A stretch of 64,000 nucleotides of DNA, taken from Gp6-AA40 sp035496255 (GTDB lineage: Bacteria; Acidobacteriota; Vicinamibacteria; Vicinamibacterales; UBA2999). Positions 57,582-64,000 of the stretch are shown piece after piece (position 1 is the first letter of the stretch; each line of letters opens with the position of its first letter). The DNA is taken from positions 1-64,000 of the forward strand of contig DATJEU010000079.1 of assembly GCA_035496255.1 (NCBI GenBank), given 5' to 3'. The notes under the pieces are model-generated. The model made no database searches. It had not been told where the DNA came from and saw nothing but the letters and a program-made list of their open reading frames with translations. A program made the translations under genes and the position numbers.

Positions 57582-58595
57582 TTATCTCGCGACCGGAGGC
57601 GCCGACGTTGGCGGAATCGGGAAATTTCCTTCGTACGGCGGCCAGTTCGGCAGCGGCACGTTATCGGGTGGATAGAACATCGCCGAATAGATGCTCTTGA
57701 TCCGTCCGTGATCCAGGAAGAACCACTCGGCGAACGCGTTGCGCCGCTGCGCCGCGCCGGGCGGCCGGATGAACACCGCATGGGCGAGCACCACGCCGGC
57801 TTCCTCATCGACGAGCGGATAACGCCGCGCCGCGACGAACTGAATGTTGATTCGTTCGAGACCAGCGGTGCAGTCAGCGGACAGCGGCGGCCCGCCACCG
57901 GCGCCACGTCCCTGAGGACCGACCGGCGGAGGTGTACCGGCGGCGGCCGCAGGCGGCGTGTTTCCTCTTCCGGCCATCGTCTGACCGTTCTCGAAGCGAG
58001 GGCAACCGGAGACCGCCTGGATGACCGTGCCGTCATGCGACGTGATGCCGTCGAAGTAGCTGTTGGTCGCGGCGATCATCGCGTCGCGCGATACCCGGGC
58101 GTCGCGCGCCAACGCCGTCTCCGGCGGCGCGTTGGCAACGAGGTTATCCGGGTTGAACAGATTGCCGCCCTGCCCGTTCGGCTGCGCGGGCCCGTTCATG
58201 GAATCGTCGCCGCGCCGGCCCAGGTACCACTCGGCTTCGGTGATCTTCCGCTGCTCGATGCGCACGCGGACCGTGACGATCGCTTCCTTATCTCCTTCGT
58301 TGATGATGCCGAAGAATGCGGCCTGTCCCGTAACCGGATCGTAGTACCGCCGCTGCACGCGACCCAGTTTCGTCATCGTTTGCCACAGCCCGGTGCCCAG
58401 CCGCTTGACGACGGCGTTCTCCGTTTGACGGAAGCCGGCGAAGAGCGGCGCCGCTGCGGGGTCGTGCCTGGTCAGCGCGGTGAGGTACTGCTCGAGGACG
58501 CTCTGCAGGCATGCGCGATTGCAATCGTCCGCCGCGCGCGCGGGCGCGGCGCACAGCAGCACCAGCGCTCCGGCAGTGAGAAGTCGTGAACGCAT
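57582..58595 (-). CDS. Exported NTF2-like protein with repeated SnoaL-like region
   Basis: A 337-residue exported protein (signal MRSRLLTAGALVLLCAAPAR). The first part reads CLQSVLEQYLTALTRHDPAA, FRQTENAVVKRLGTGLWQTM, a SnoaL/NTF2-like opening. The second part repeats the theme (MIAATNSYFDGITSHDGTVI). A Pro/Gly linker (GTPPPVGPQGRGAGGGPP) joins them to RINIQFVAARRYPLVDEEAG, VVLAHAVFIRPPGAAQRR. The function is unknown. The start may be ATG 58595 or ATG 58613; neither has a good ribosome site. Confidence 0.7.
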   Translation of the reverse strand: MRSRLLTAGALVLLCAAPARAADDCNRACLQSVLEQYLTALTRHDPAAAPLFAGFRQTENAVVKRLGTGLWQTMTKLGRVQRRYYDPVTGQAAFFGIINEGDKEAIVTVRVRIEQRKITEAEWYLGRRGDDSMNGPAQPNGQGGNLFNPDNLVANAPPETALARDARVSRDAMIAATNSYFDGITSHDGTVIQAVSGCPRFENGQTMAGRGNTPPAAAAGTPPPVGPQGRGAGGGPPLSADCTAGLERINIQFVAARRYPLVDEEAGVVLAHAVFIRPPGAAQRRNAFAEWFFLDHGRIKSIYSAMFYPPDNVPLPNWPPYEGNFPIPPTSAPPVAR

Positions 58596-58637
58596 TCCGA
58601 GAAGATAGCGCATTCCGGGAGTGGAAGAATTTTCAGT

Positions 58638-58658
58638 AGCCGGTAGGCGGTAGGCGGT
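58638..58658. repeat. AGGCGGT heptamers
   Basis: AGCCGGT, AGGCGGT, AGGCGGT: three 7-base units between the divergent 57582 and 58732 genes. Confidence 0.6.
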
Positions 58659-58717
58659 TGACACACCAACTTTCGACTTTGCCCTTTCCAGTTGCCACTG
58701 CGCCTGACCATTTGCGT

Positions 58718-58723
58718 TAACAT
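58718..58723 (+). promoter_or_regulatory. -10-like TAACAT 8 nt before the 58732 gene
   Basis: TAACAT, then CTCGCGCC, then ATG; no Shine-Dalgarno. TTGCCA (58692-58697) could be a -35 with a long 20-base spacer. Confidence 0.4.
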
Positions 58724-58731
58724 CTCGCGCC

Positions 58732-59127
58732 ATGCGCAGACTGCTGATCGCCATCGCCGCCATCGTCTTTCTGGTGCCCGCGCTCGGGAATGCCCAGGAA
58801 GGGCATCCGCTCTCGGGCACGTGGTCGGGTGACTGGGGCACCGGGCCGACGGGTCGGACGCACGTGACGGTCGTCATGGAATGGAACGGCAAGACGGTCA
58901 CCGGCATGCTCAACCCCGGTCCCGACCAGGCGGCGCTCTCCTCCGTCGTTCTTGATCCGACGACGTGGACCGTGCGCATCGAGGCGGAGACGAAGAACGC
59001 TCAGGGTCAAACGGTGCACGTCTCGGCCGACGGCAAGCTGCAGGACATCGCGTCGTATCACCGCACGCTCACGGGAAGCTGGACGCAGGGTACGACCAGA
59101 GGCGATTTCAAACTGACGCGCAATTAG
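58732..59127 (+). CDS. Small exported beta-barrel-like protein, unknown
   Basis: A 131-residue product with a signal peptide (MRRLLIAIAAIVFLVPALGN). The mature part is strand-rich: HPLSGTWSGDWGTGPTGRTH, VTVVMEWNGKTVTGMLNPGP, WTVRIEAETKNAQGQTVHVS, ending LTGSWTQGTTRGDFKLTRN. The LSGTWSGDW opening and LTGSW closing look like a small lipocalin-like or DUF-type barrel. The function is unknown. It overlaps the next gene on the opposite strand by 20 bases. Confidence 0.75.
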   Translation: MRRLLIAIAAIVFLVPALGNAQEGHPLSGTWSGDWGTGPTGRTHVTVVMEWNGKTVTGMLNPGPDQAALSSVVLDPTTWTVRIEAETKNAQGQTVHVSADGKLQDIASYHRTLTGSWTQGTTRGDFKLTRN

Positions 59128-59614
59128 CTTCCGCTGCGGCAGCCTGGAGTGGCCCGCTGCCGCGCGCGACTCCACGCCGCCGCTCGATCTCGACGACGGC
59201 ATCGCGGACTGCCGCGGACGCGCCCGGCGCGCTTTCGAACCGTTGTCCATCGTCCGTACAAATCTCGAGTCGCCAGCGCATCTTGTACGCCGGCCGGCGG
59301 CTCACCGTGGCGATTTGCTGCAAGGTCAACACGACAGATCGCGGCGGCACGACAGACTCCAGCTGAATTCGATCGTCATCGACGATGACGGAGTGGAAGC
59401 CGGCCAGCGAACTGACATAGACGCCGAGGAACACGAGCCCGCCACACACCGCACCGATCGACGCGGCTCCGGTCTTCCTGGCCATGCCGAGTCCGAGTTC
59501 GGCTCGCCGCGCCGACGGCTGCGTCAGCAGACCGTAGACGATGAAGGCAATCGCCGAAGACAACGCCAGAAAGAACACCAGAGCGAAGGTCAGCCCGGAC
59601 GTCGACGCCAGCAC
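59108..59614 (-). CDS. Membrane protein of unknown function
   Basis: A 168-residue product. Two helices (LTFALVFFLALSSAIAFIVY and GAASIGAVCGGLVFLGVYVS) lead a PH-like beta domain (HSVIVDDDRIQLESVVPPRS, LTLQQIATVSRRPAYKMRWR). It is convergent with the 58732 gene and overlaps it by 20 bases. The start is GTG at 59614. No family recognised; bacterial PH-domain proteins are a possible relation. Confidence 0.6.
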   Translation of the reverse strand: MLASTSGLTFALVFFLALSSAIAFIVYGLLTQPSARRAELGLGMARKTGAASIGAVCGGLVFLGVYVSSLAGFHSVIVDDDRIQLESVVPPRSVVLTLQQIATVSRRPAYKMRWRLEICTDDGQRFESAPGASAAVRDAVVEIERRRGVARGSGPLQAAAAEANCASV

Positions 59615-59749
59615 GTAAGTCGTAGCGAGTCCTCCCCCTCGGTCCCATACTAGCCCCAGCCAAATTCACGATGGGGCCTTCCAGGCGGACCGCTTCCCTC
59701 ATCCCGCCTCCACGCGGCTCCCGCTCTACATTTGCGGACGTTGCCCCCT

Positions 59750-59755
59750 TATAAT
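59750..59755 (+). promoter_or_regulatory. -10 element TATAAT 10 nt before the cytochrome gene
   Basis: A perfect TATAAT ends ten bases before the ATG at 59766. No -35 at normal spacing and no ribosome site. It suggests a leader of about four bases at most. Confidence 0.55.
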
Positions 59756-59765
59756 TCGCGGCGTC

Positions 59766-60644
59766 ATGCGGATTCACAGGTTCTGGCGGGCCTGCGTGGC
59801 GAGGCCCGCCCTGCACTCCATCGGTGTGGCGGGCTTTGCCGCCGCCGTCTTCCTCTCGGCGGGAACGCCGCGTGCGCAGGGCCAGCACGGGTACAGCCAG
59901 GATCAGATCGATCAGGGACGCCAGCTGTACGAATCGAATTGCGGCCGGTGCCATAACGACGACGGCGCCGGCGTCACGGGTATCGAGCTGTTCAAGCAGA
60001 TCAAGCGCGCGTCCAGCGACGATGACGTGGCGAAGCTGATTCAGACGGGCATCCCAGGAACGTCGATGCCGTCGCACAACTTCAGCACGCCGCAGGCGCT
60101 TAGCGTCGTCGCCTATCTCCGGTCGATGGTCGGCGTCACGGTGTCGCCGCGGCCGGCAGCGGCCGGCGCATCGACGATCGCGGGACTTACCGGTGATGCG
60201 GCGCACGGCATGGCCGTGTTCGAGACGAAGGGCGGTTGCCTCACGTGCCATGCGATTAACGGCGCCGGCCGGACCACGGGTCCGGATCTCGGCGCCCCCG
60301 CCGCCGGTGGACGCGGAGGCCGCGGGGGACGTGGTGGTGCGCAGGTGAATGCCGCCACGCTGGAGCGAGCGATTCTCGATCCCGATGCGGATGTCGCGGT
60401 GCAATACCGCGTGTTCCAGGTCGTCACCAAATCGGGCCAGACGGTTCGCGGCACGCTGCTCAACCAGGATCCGTTCACGATCCAGATGCGCGATCAGGCC
60501 GGCGATCTGCGCGCGTTCCAGAAGTCGGATCTCACGTCGTTCGCATTCCAGCCGTCGGCGATGCCGTCGTACCGCGGCCGATTGACGAGCCAGGAGCTTG
60601 CGGACGTGATCGCTTATCTGTTGTCTCTCAGGACCCCACGCTGA
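59766..60644 (+). CDS. Di-haem cytochrome c, exported
   Basis: A 292-residue exported protein with two CxxCH motifs: ESNCGRCHNDDGAGVTG near residue 60 and GGCLTCHAINGAGRTTG near 160. Met ligands are plausible in TGIPGTSMPSHNFS. The region between the second haem and the C-terminal domain carries a Gly/Arg run (GGRGGRGGRGGAQ). The C-terminus has a soluble beta domain (RVFQVVTKSGQTVRGTLLNQ). The stop overlaps the ATG of the PQQ dehydrogenase (TGATG), so it is the likely electron acceptor of that enzyme. TATAAT lies close to the start. Confidence 0.93.
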   Translation: MRIHRFWRACVARPALHSIGVAGFAAAVFLSAGTPRAQGQHGYSQDQIDQGRQLYESNCGRCHNDDGAGVTGIELFKQIKRASSDDDVAKLIQTGIPGTSMPSHNFSTPQALSVVAYLRSMVGVTVSPRPAAAGASTIAGLTGDAAHGMAVFETKGGCLTCHAINGAGRTTGPDLGAPAAGGRGGRGGRGGAQVNAATLERAILDPDADVAVQYRVFQVVTKSGQTVRGTLLNQDPFTIQMRDQAGDLRAFQKSDLTSFAFQPSAMPSYRGRLTSQELADVIAYLLSLRTPR

Positions 60645-62293
60645 TGAAACGGGCCGTCATTCTCGCTGCCGTCCTCACCGCCGCTGCGTCACTCGGCGCG
60701 CAGAACCGGACGGTAACCTCGGATCGTATTCTCAAGGCGGCTGCCGAGCCGCAGAACTGGCTCACCTACTCGGGCAACTACAACGGCCAGCGCTACTCGA
60801 CGCTCGACCAGATCGCACCCGGCAACGTGAAGAACCTCGATCTCCAGTGGGTCTTCCAGGTCCGCCAGCTCGGCGCCGCCGACAAGTTCGAAGCCTCGCC
60901 GATCGTCGTCGACGGCGTGATGTACACGGTGGAGCCGCCGAACAACGTCATCGCGCTCGATGCGGTGAGCGGGCGCGTGTTCTGGCGTTACGACTACGCC
61001 AACGCGCAGGCCGCGCGCGTCTGCTGCGGCCGCGTCAACCGCGGCCTCGCGATTCTCGGCGACCGCCTGTTCATGGGCACCATCGACGGTCACGTCATCG
61101 CGCTCAACGCGAAGACGGGCGCGGTCGAATGGAACAAGGCGATCGATCGGCCGGAAGCCGGCTACTCGATCACGGTGGCGCCGCTCGTCGTGAAGGACAA
61201 GATCATCGTCGGGCCCGCGGGCGGCGAGTACGGGATCCGCGGGTACCTGCTGGCGCTCGACCCGCAGGACGGACACGAGATCTGGCGGCTCTACACGATT
61301 CCCGAACCCGGCCAGCCTGGCAGCGAGACGTGGGCCGGTCCGTCGTGGCAGAAAGGCGGTGGACCGATCTGGGTGACGGGCACGTACGATCCCGAACTCA
61401 ATTCCATGTATTGGGGGGTCGGCAATCCCGGGCCCGACTGGAACGGCGACGGCCGTCCTGGCGACAACCTCTATACCGACTCGGTGCTCGCGATCGATCC
61501 CGACACGGGCAAGATGAAGTGGCACTACCAGTACACGCCGCACGACGAGTTCGACTTCGACGCGACGCAGGTCCCGGTCCTTGCCGATATCCAGCTGAAT
61601 GGACAACCGCGGAAGGTCCTGATGCAGGCCAACCGCAACGGCGTCTTCTATGTGATCGATCGCACGAACGGTCAGTTCATCCTCGCGAAGCCGTTCACGA
61701 AGGTCACGTGGGTGAACGGATGGGACGCCAAGGGTCGTCCGAACCGGATCCAGAGTCCAACACCGGAAGGCACGCTCGTCTATCCGAACAACCAGGGTGC
61801 GACCAACTGGTATTCGCCGTCGTTCAGCCCGCGCACGGGGCTGTTCTACATTCCGACCTGGGTGGACACGTTCTCGACCTATCGCAAGACGCCGGGCGCC
61901 GAGTCGGTGCGGTTCAACGAAGGCCAGATGTATACGGGCACGTTCCCGACGATGGCGCTCCCGCCGATGGTGGCCGGGGCAACGAACAACCGGCGGCCGC
62001 AGGACGGCACCGGTGCGATCACCGCGGTCGATCCGAAGACCGGCGACAAGAAGTGGGCGTTCGCACTGCCGGACGTCACCGACAGCGGTATCCTCACCAC
62101 GTCGACCGACCTGCTGTTCGCAGGCGGACGCGAAGGCTACTTCTTCGCGCTCGACGCCAGGAATGGCACCCTGCTGTGGAAATCGATGACCGGCGGCCAG
62201 GTCGCCTCCGGCCCGATGACCTACGCGGTCAACGGCAAGCAATATGTGGCCGTGTCCGCAGGTAACGCCACGTTTGTCTACGCGCTGAGGTAA
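60644..62293 (+). CDS. PQQ-dependent alcohol-type dehydrogenase (quinoprotein)
   Basis: A 549-residue exported quinoprotein. The vicinal Cys-Cys pair of methanol/ethanol dehydrogenases is present (AARVCCGRVNRGLAI). The opening is NYNGQRYSTLDQIAPGNVKN. The active-site Asp lies in YTPHDEFDFDATQVPVLADI. Blade repeats include VIALNAKTGAVEWNKAI and FFALDARNGTLLWKSMTGG. Of the four PQQ enzymes in the window it best fits an alcohol dehydrogenase. Its start shares one base with the cytochrome c stop, and the next gene starts soon after its end. Confidence 0.94.
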   Translation: MKRAVILAAVLTAAASLGAQNRTVTSDRILKAAAEPQNWLTYSGNYNGQRYSTLDQIAPGNVKNLDLQWVFQVRQLGAADKFEASPIVVDGVMYTVEPPNNVIALDAVSGRVFWRYDYANAQAARVCCGRVNRGLAILGDRLFMGTIDGHVIALNAKTGAVEWNKAIDRPEAGYSITVAPLVVKDKIIVGPAGGEYGIRGYLLALDPQDGHEIWRLYTIPEPGQPGSETWAGPSWQKGGGPIWVTGTYDPELNSMYWGVGNPGPDWNGDGRPGDNLYTDSVLAIDPDTGKMKWHYQYTPHDEFDFDATQVPVLADIQLNGQPRKVLMQANRNGVFYVIDRTNGQFILAKPFTKVTWVNGWDAKGRPNRIQSPTPEGTLVYPNNQGATNWYSPSFSPRTGLFYIPTWVDTFSTYRKTPGAESVRFNEGQMYTGTFPTMALPPMVAGATNNRRPQDGTGAITAVDPKTGDKKWAFALPDVTDSGILTTSTDLLFAGGREGYFFALDARNGTLLWKSMTGGQVASGPMTYAVNGKQYVAVSAGNATFVYALR

Positions 62294-62305
62294 CCGAGGA
62301 TGCAG

Positions 62306-62407
62306 AGCACGACGACAACCGCGACGCCACGACGATGGCCTACGACGGCACGACGCCTGTCGTCGTTCTGGATGTCGTGGTCGTCGTTTTTCGTCGTGTT
62401 CGTCGTG
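62306..62407. repeat. CACGACGAC / GTCGTCGTG inverted repeat extending into a coding region
   Basis: CACGACGAC, then GCCACGACGAT and GGCACGACG units lie at 62306-62352. They are followed by GTCGTCGTT, GTCGTGGTCGTCGTTTTT and TTCGTCGTGTTCGTCGTGGC to about 62407. The arms pair. It is the same class as 55332-55427, but here it reaches into the signal-peptide codons of the next gene. Confidence 0.7.
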
Positions 62408-63496
62408 GCGGCTTTTGTGGCGATCGCCTCGCCGTTGGCGCAGACGCCGTCCGTCGCCACGTACGATTCGAGCCGCTCGCTGCGGCTCCAGGGACCGGTC
62501 ACGCAGGTCGCGTGGGTGAACCCGCATGCGTTCATCTTCGTGGACGTGAAGGATGCCACCGGCACGGTGACCAACTGGGCGGTGGAAGTGGGCAACCCGA
62601 TCGAGCTCGAATCGCGCAACTGGAAAAACACGTCGGTCGCCATCGGCGACATCGTCCGCGTCGACGGCGCGCTGGCGCGTGACGCGTCGCCGCAGTTGCT
62701 CGCGAAGTCGGTCGTGCTGGTCCGCACGGGTCGAGCGGTGTTCACGGCAGCGCCGGCAAGGGTCGTGCGCGTGGGTATCAAGCAGCCGGCGCCGCGATGG
62801 CCGGACGGTCAGGTGCGTCTTGGCCCTGAGCCGGGCAAGAAAGGCTACTGGTCCGACCCGAGCACGCGCGTCCTGGTGGACAGCAATGCGGGCCGTATCG
62901 GGATGAGCGACGAAGGCCTGCTGACGAACCTCAACGACGTCGACAAGGTCGCACCTTTCCAGCCGTGGTCACGCGCGCTCTATTTGTACCGTCAGCGGCG
63001 GCTGCTGCAGGACGACCCGGCCGGCCGCTGCTTGCCGGCCGGCGGCCCGCGTCAGTTCCAGATGCCGAACGGCGTCCAGTTCGTCGAACAGCGCGATCTC
63101 GGGCGCGTCATGGTGCTGAGCGGCGGCGGCGACCGCAACTGGCGCGTCATCAACACGGATGGGCGACCGCAGGGACAGCCGGCGGAAGTCGTCCTCAGCT
63201 ACTACGGCAACTCCGTCGGCAGGTGGGAATCGAAGGACACGCTGATGGTCGACTCGATCGGGTATAACGAGCGCTTCTGGTTTACCAACGGTGGTCTGCC
63301 GCATACTGAGGCGCTGCACTTGGTGGAGCGCTTCACGCGGCCGGACCTGAACACGCTCAGGTATGAAGTAACGGTCGACGACCCGCGCACGTACACGCGC
63401 ACGTGGACGGGCGGCTTCACGCTGAACTGGGTGCCCGACCAGGACATCCAGGAGTACTTCTGCGAGGAAAACGCGGAAGCGACATTTGCACGATGA
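62372..63496 (+). CDS. DUF6152-like / EYACHEGN-family fusion, exported (member 3)
   Basis: A product of about 374 residues, or 398 if translation starts at 62300. The signal peptide (MSWSSFFVVFVVAAFVAIAS) is encoded by the repeat. The N-terminal domain matches DUF6152: LQGPVTQVAWVNPHAFIFVD, WKNTSVAIGDIVRVDGALA. The C-terminal domain matches the family of 9547 and 44141: AGRCLPAGGPRQFQ, WRVINTDGRPQGQPAEVVLS, YYGNSVGRWESKDTLMVDSI, then IQEYFCEENAEATFA. Fusion of these two families is evidence that they act together. It lies six to 78 bases downstream of the PQQ gene. Confidence 0.8.
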   Translation: MSWSSFFVVFVVAAFVAIASPLAQTPSVATYDSSRSLRLQGPVTQVAWVNPHAFIFVDVKDATGTVTNWAVEVGNPIELESRNWKNTSVAIGDIVRVDGALARDASPQLLAKSVVLVRTGRAVFTAAPARVVRVGIKQPAPRWPDGQVRLGPEPGKKGYWSDPSTRVLVDSNAGRIGMSDEGLLTNLNDVDKVAPFQPWSRALYLYRQRRLLQDDPAGRCLPAGGPRQFQMPNGVQFVEQRDLGRVMVLSGGGDRNWRVINTDGRPQGQPAEVVLSYYGNSVGRWESKDTLMVDSIGYNERFWFTNGGLPHTEALHLVERFTRPDLNTLRYEVTVDDPRTYTRTWTGGFTLNWVPDQDIQEYFCEENAEATFAR

Positions 63497-63900
63497 GGGA
63501 GGCCATGAGACTGATCCTTCGCTCGGCGGCGGTCATGCTGATGATCATGCTGGTCGGCGCCGGCTTCGGCGTGCGCGCGCACCACTCGTTCGAGGCCGAG
63601 TACGACGCTTCGAAGGTCATCGACATCTCGGGCACGGTGACCAAGCTCGATTGGATCAACCCGCACGCGTTCGTCTTCATCGATTCGAAGGATACGGCCG
63701 GCTCGGTCCACAGCTTCAAGGTGGAGATGGGCCCACCGTACGCGCTCGTGCGAGGCGGCTGGAAGCGGGACACGCTGAAGATCGGCGATCGCGTCACCGT
63801 CGAAGGCGCGGCTCTCGCGAAGAACGGCACCGACGCCGCCGGCTCCATGCCGACGACGAGGATGGTGCTGACGACCGGCGACAAGCTGCCGATGCGATGA
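63493..63900 (+). CDS. DUF6152-like exported OB-fold protein
   Basis: A product of 135 residues, or 131 from ATG 63505, with a signal peptide (MRLILRSAAVMLMIMLVGAG). The mature part begins HHSFEAEYDASKVIDISGTV and continues TKLDWINPHAFVFIDSKDTA, WKRDTLKIGDRVTVEGAALA. It aligns with the first half of the 62372 product. ATG 63493 overlaps the previous stop as ATGA; ATG 63505 has GGGAGG only two bases before it. The function is unknown. Confidence 0.85.
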   Translation: MREAMRLILRSAAVMLMIMLVGAGFGVRAHHSFEAEYDASKVIDISGTVTKLDWINPHAFVFIDSKDTAGSVHSFKVEMGPPYALVRGGWKRDTLKIGDRVTVEGAALAKNGTDAAGSMPTTRMVLTTGDKLPMR

Positions 63901-64000
63901 CGATGAACGATCGTTGCCGGACTCCGGGCCGGTGCCGACCGAGCGGTCACAGGCGGCCCGTAAAGGGCCGTCCTGCTGTTCTGGCCGTCGGGATCTGCAT
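63897..64000 (+). CDS. Possible start of a further gene, cut by the window edge
   Basis: ATG at 63897 overlaps the previous stop as ATGA and opens a frame with no stop to the window end (MTMNDRCRTPGRCRPSGHRR, then RPAVLAVGIC). Basic residues followed by a hydrophobic stretch could be the start of a signal peptide. Only 34 codons are visible. Confidence 0.35.
   Translation, partial: MTMNDRCRTPGRCRPSGHRRPVKGRPAVLAVGIC

Noticed and set aside
1..64000. CRISPR array or insertion sequence
   Set aside because: The repeats seen have a 7-9 base period without spacer-repeat structure, and no transposase frame or terminal inverted repeat pair with target duplication was found.

Overview
The window is a high-GC bacterial chromosome segment. 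The best match is an Acidobacteriota member, probably the Vicinamibacteria lineage. This is inferred from content: a TIGR03435-type protein, an Oar-like TonB-dependent receptor, a kinase fused to a TolB-type propeller, several exported PQQ dehydrogenases with DUF6152-like OB proteins, and high GC throughout. No rRNA, CRISPR array or tRNA was found. One tmRNA (ssrA) is present.

Layout. 0-1.3 kb: a tyrosine integrase cut by the window edge lies just beyond the 3' end of ssrA, so the left edge is probably the end of an island integrated at ssrA. 1.4-10.5 kb: lspA, a small membrane protein, an MddA/NnrU-like methyltransferase, a periplasmic binding protein, a SAM methyltransferase, an Oar-like receptor, and a MATE exporter coupled to a secreted protein of unknown function. 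10.7-18 kb: an MBL-fold hydrolase; a GTGA-coupled set (proline-rich protein, DUF6152, DHA2 MFS exporter); then N-acetylmuramoyl amidase, GerMN protein, rph and rdgB. 18-25.5 kb: small proteins, a YihY membrane protein, TauE/SafE and coaA, and an AlgI/AlgJ-like O-acetylation pair.

25.6-35.7 kb is the most unusual part. Seven minus-strand genes, mostly coupled by ATGA overlaps, encode a 1259-residue protein that joins a glycoside-hydrolase barrel, a GT2 glycosyltransferase, membrane helices and an NHL propeller. It is followed by an ABC exporter, two glycosyltransferases, a PIG-L deacetylase, a zinc-ribbon SAM methyltransferase and a DUF2007 protein. I read it as an uncharacterised glycoconjugate assembly and export locus.

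35.9-44 kb: a small metzincin, an OB-like exported protein, recQ with a PAP2 phosphatase, and a signalling pair (FHA-GAF-PP2C phosphatase and Ser/Thr kinase-propeller). 44-64 kb: four PQQ dehydrogenases (one fused to cytochrome c), a di-haem cytochrome c, three members of one unknown secreted family, DUF6152 proteins, a tannase/feruloyl esterase, arfB, a STAS protein, a PEP-mutase/isocitrate-lyase-type enzyme and small exported proteins. This looks like periplasmic oxidation of alcohols, sugars or aromatics.

Three genome-scale signals cut across the genes. (1) Many intergenic gaps hold 7-nt-period repeat tracts of several unit sequences, often as inverted pairs, resembling cyanobacterial STRR elements. 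(2) About ten genes have a -10-like hexamer ending 5-10 nt before the start codon with no Shine-Dalgarno, a leaderless-mRNA signature. (3) Several exported proteins carry Gly/Arg-rich tracts.
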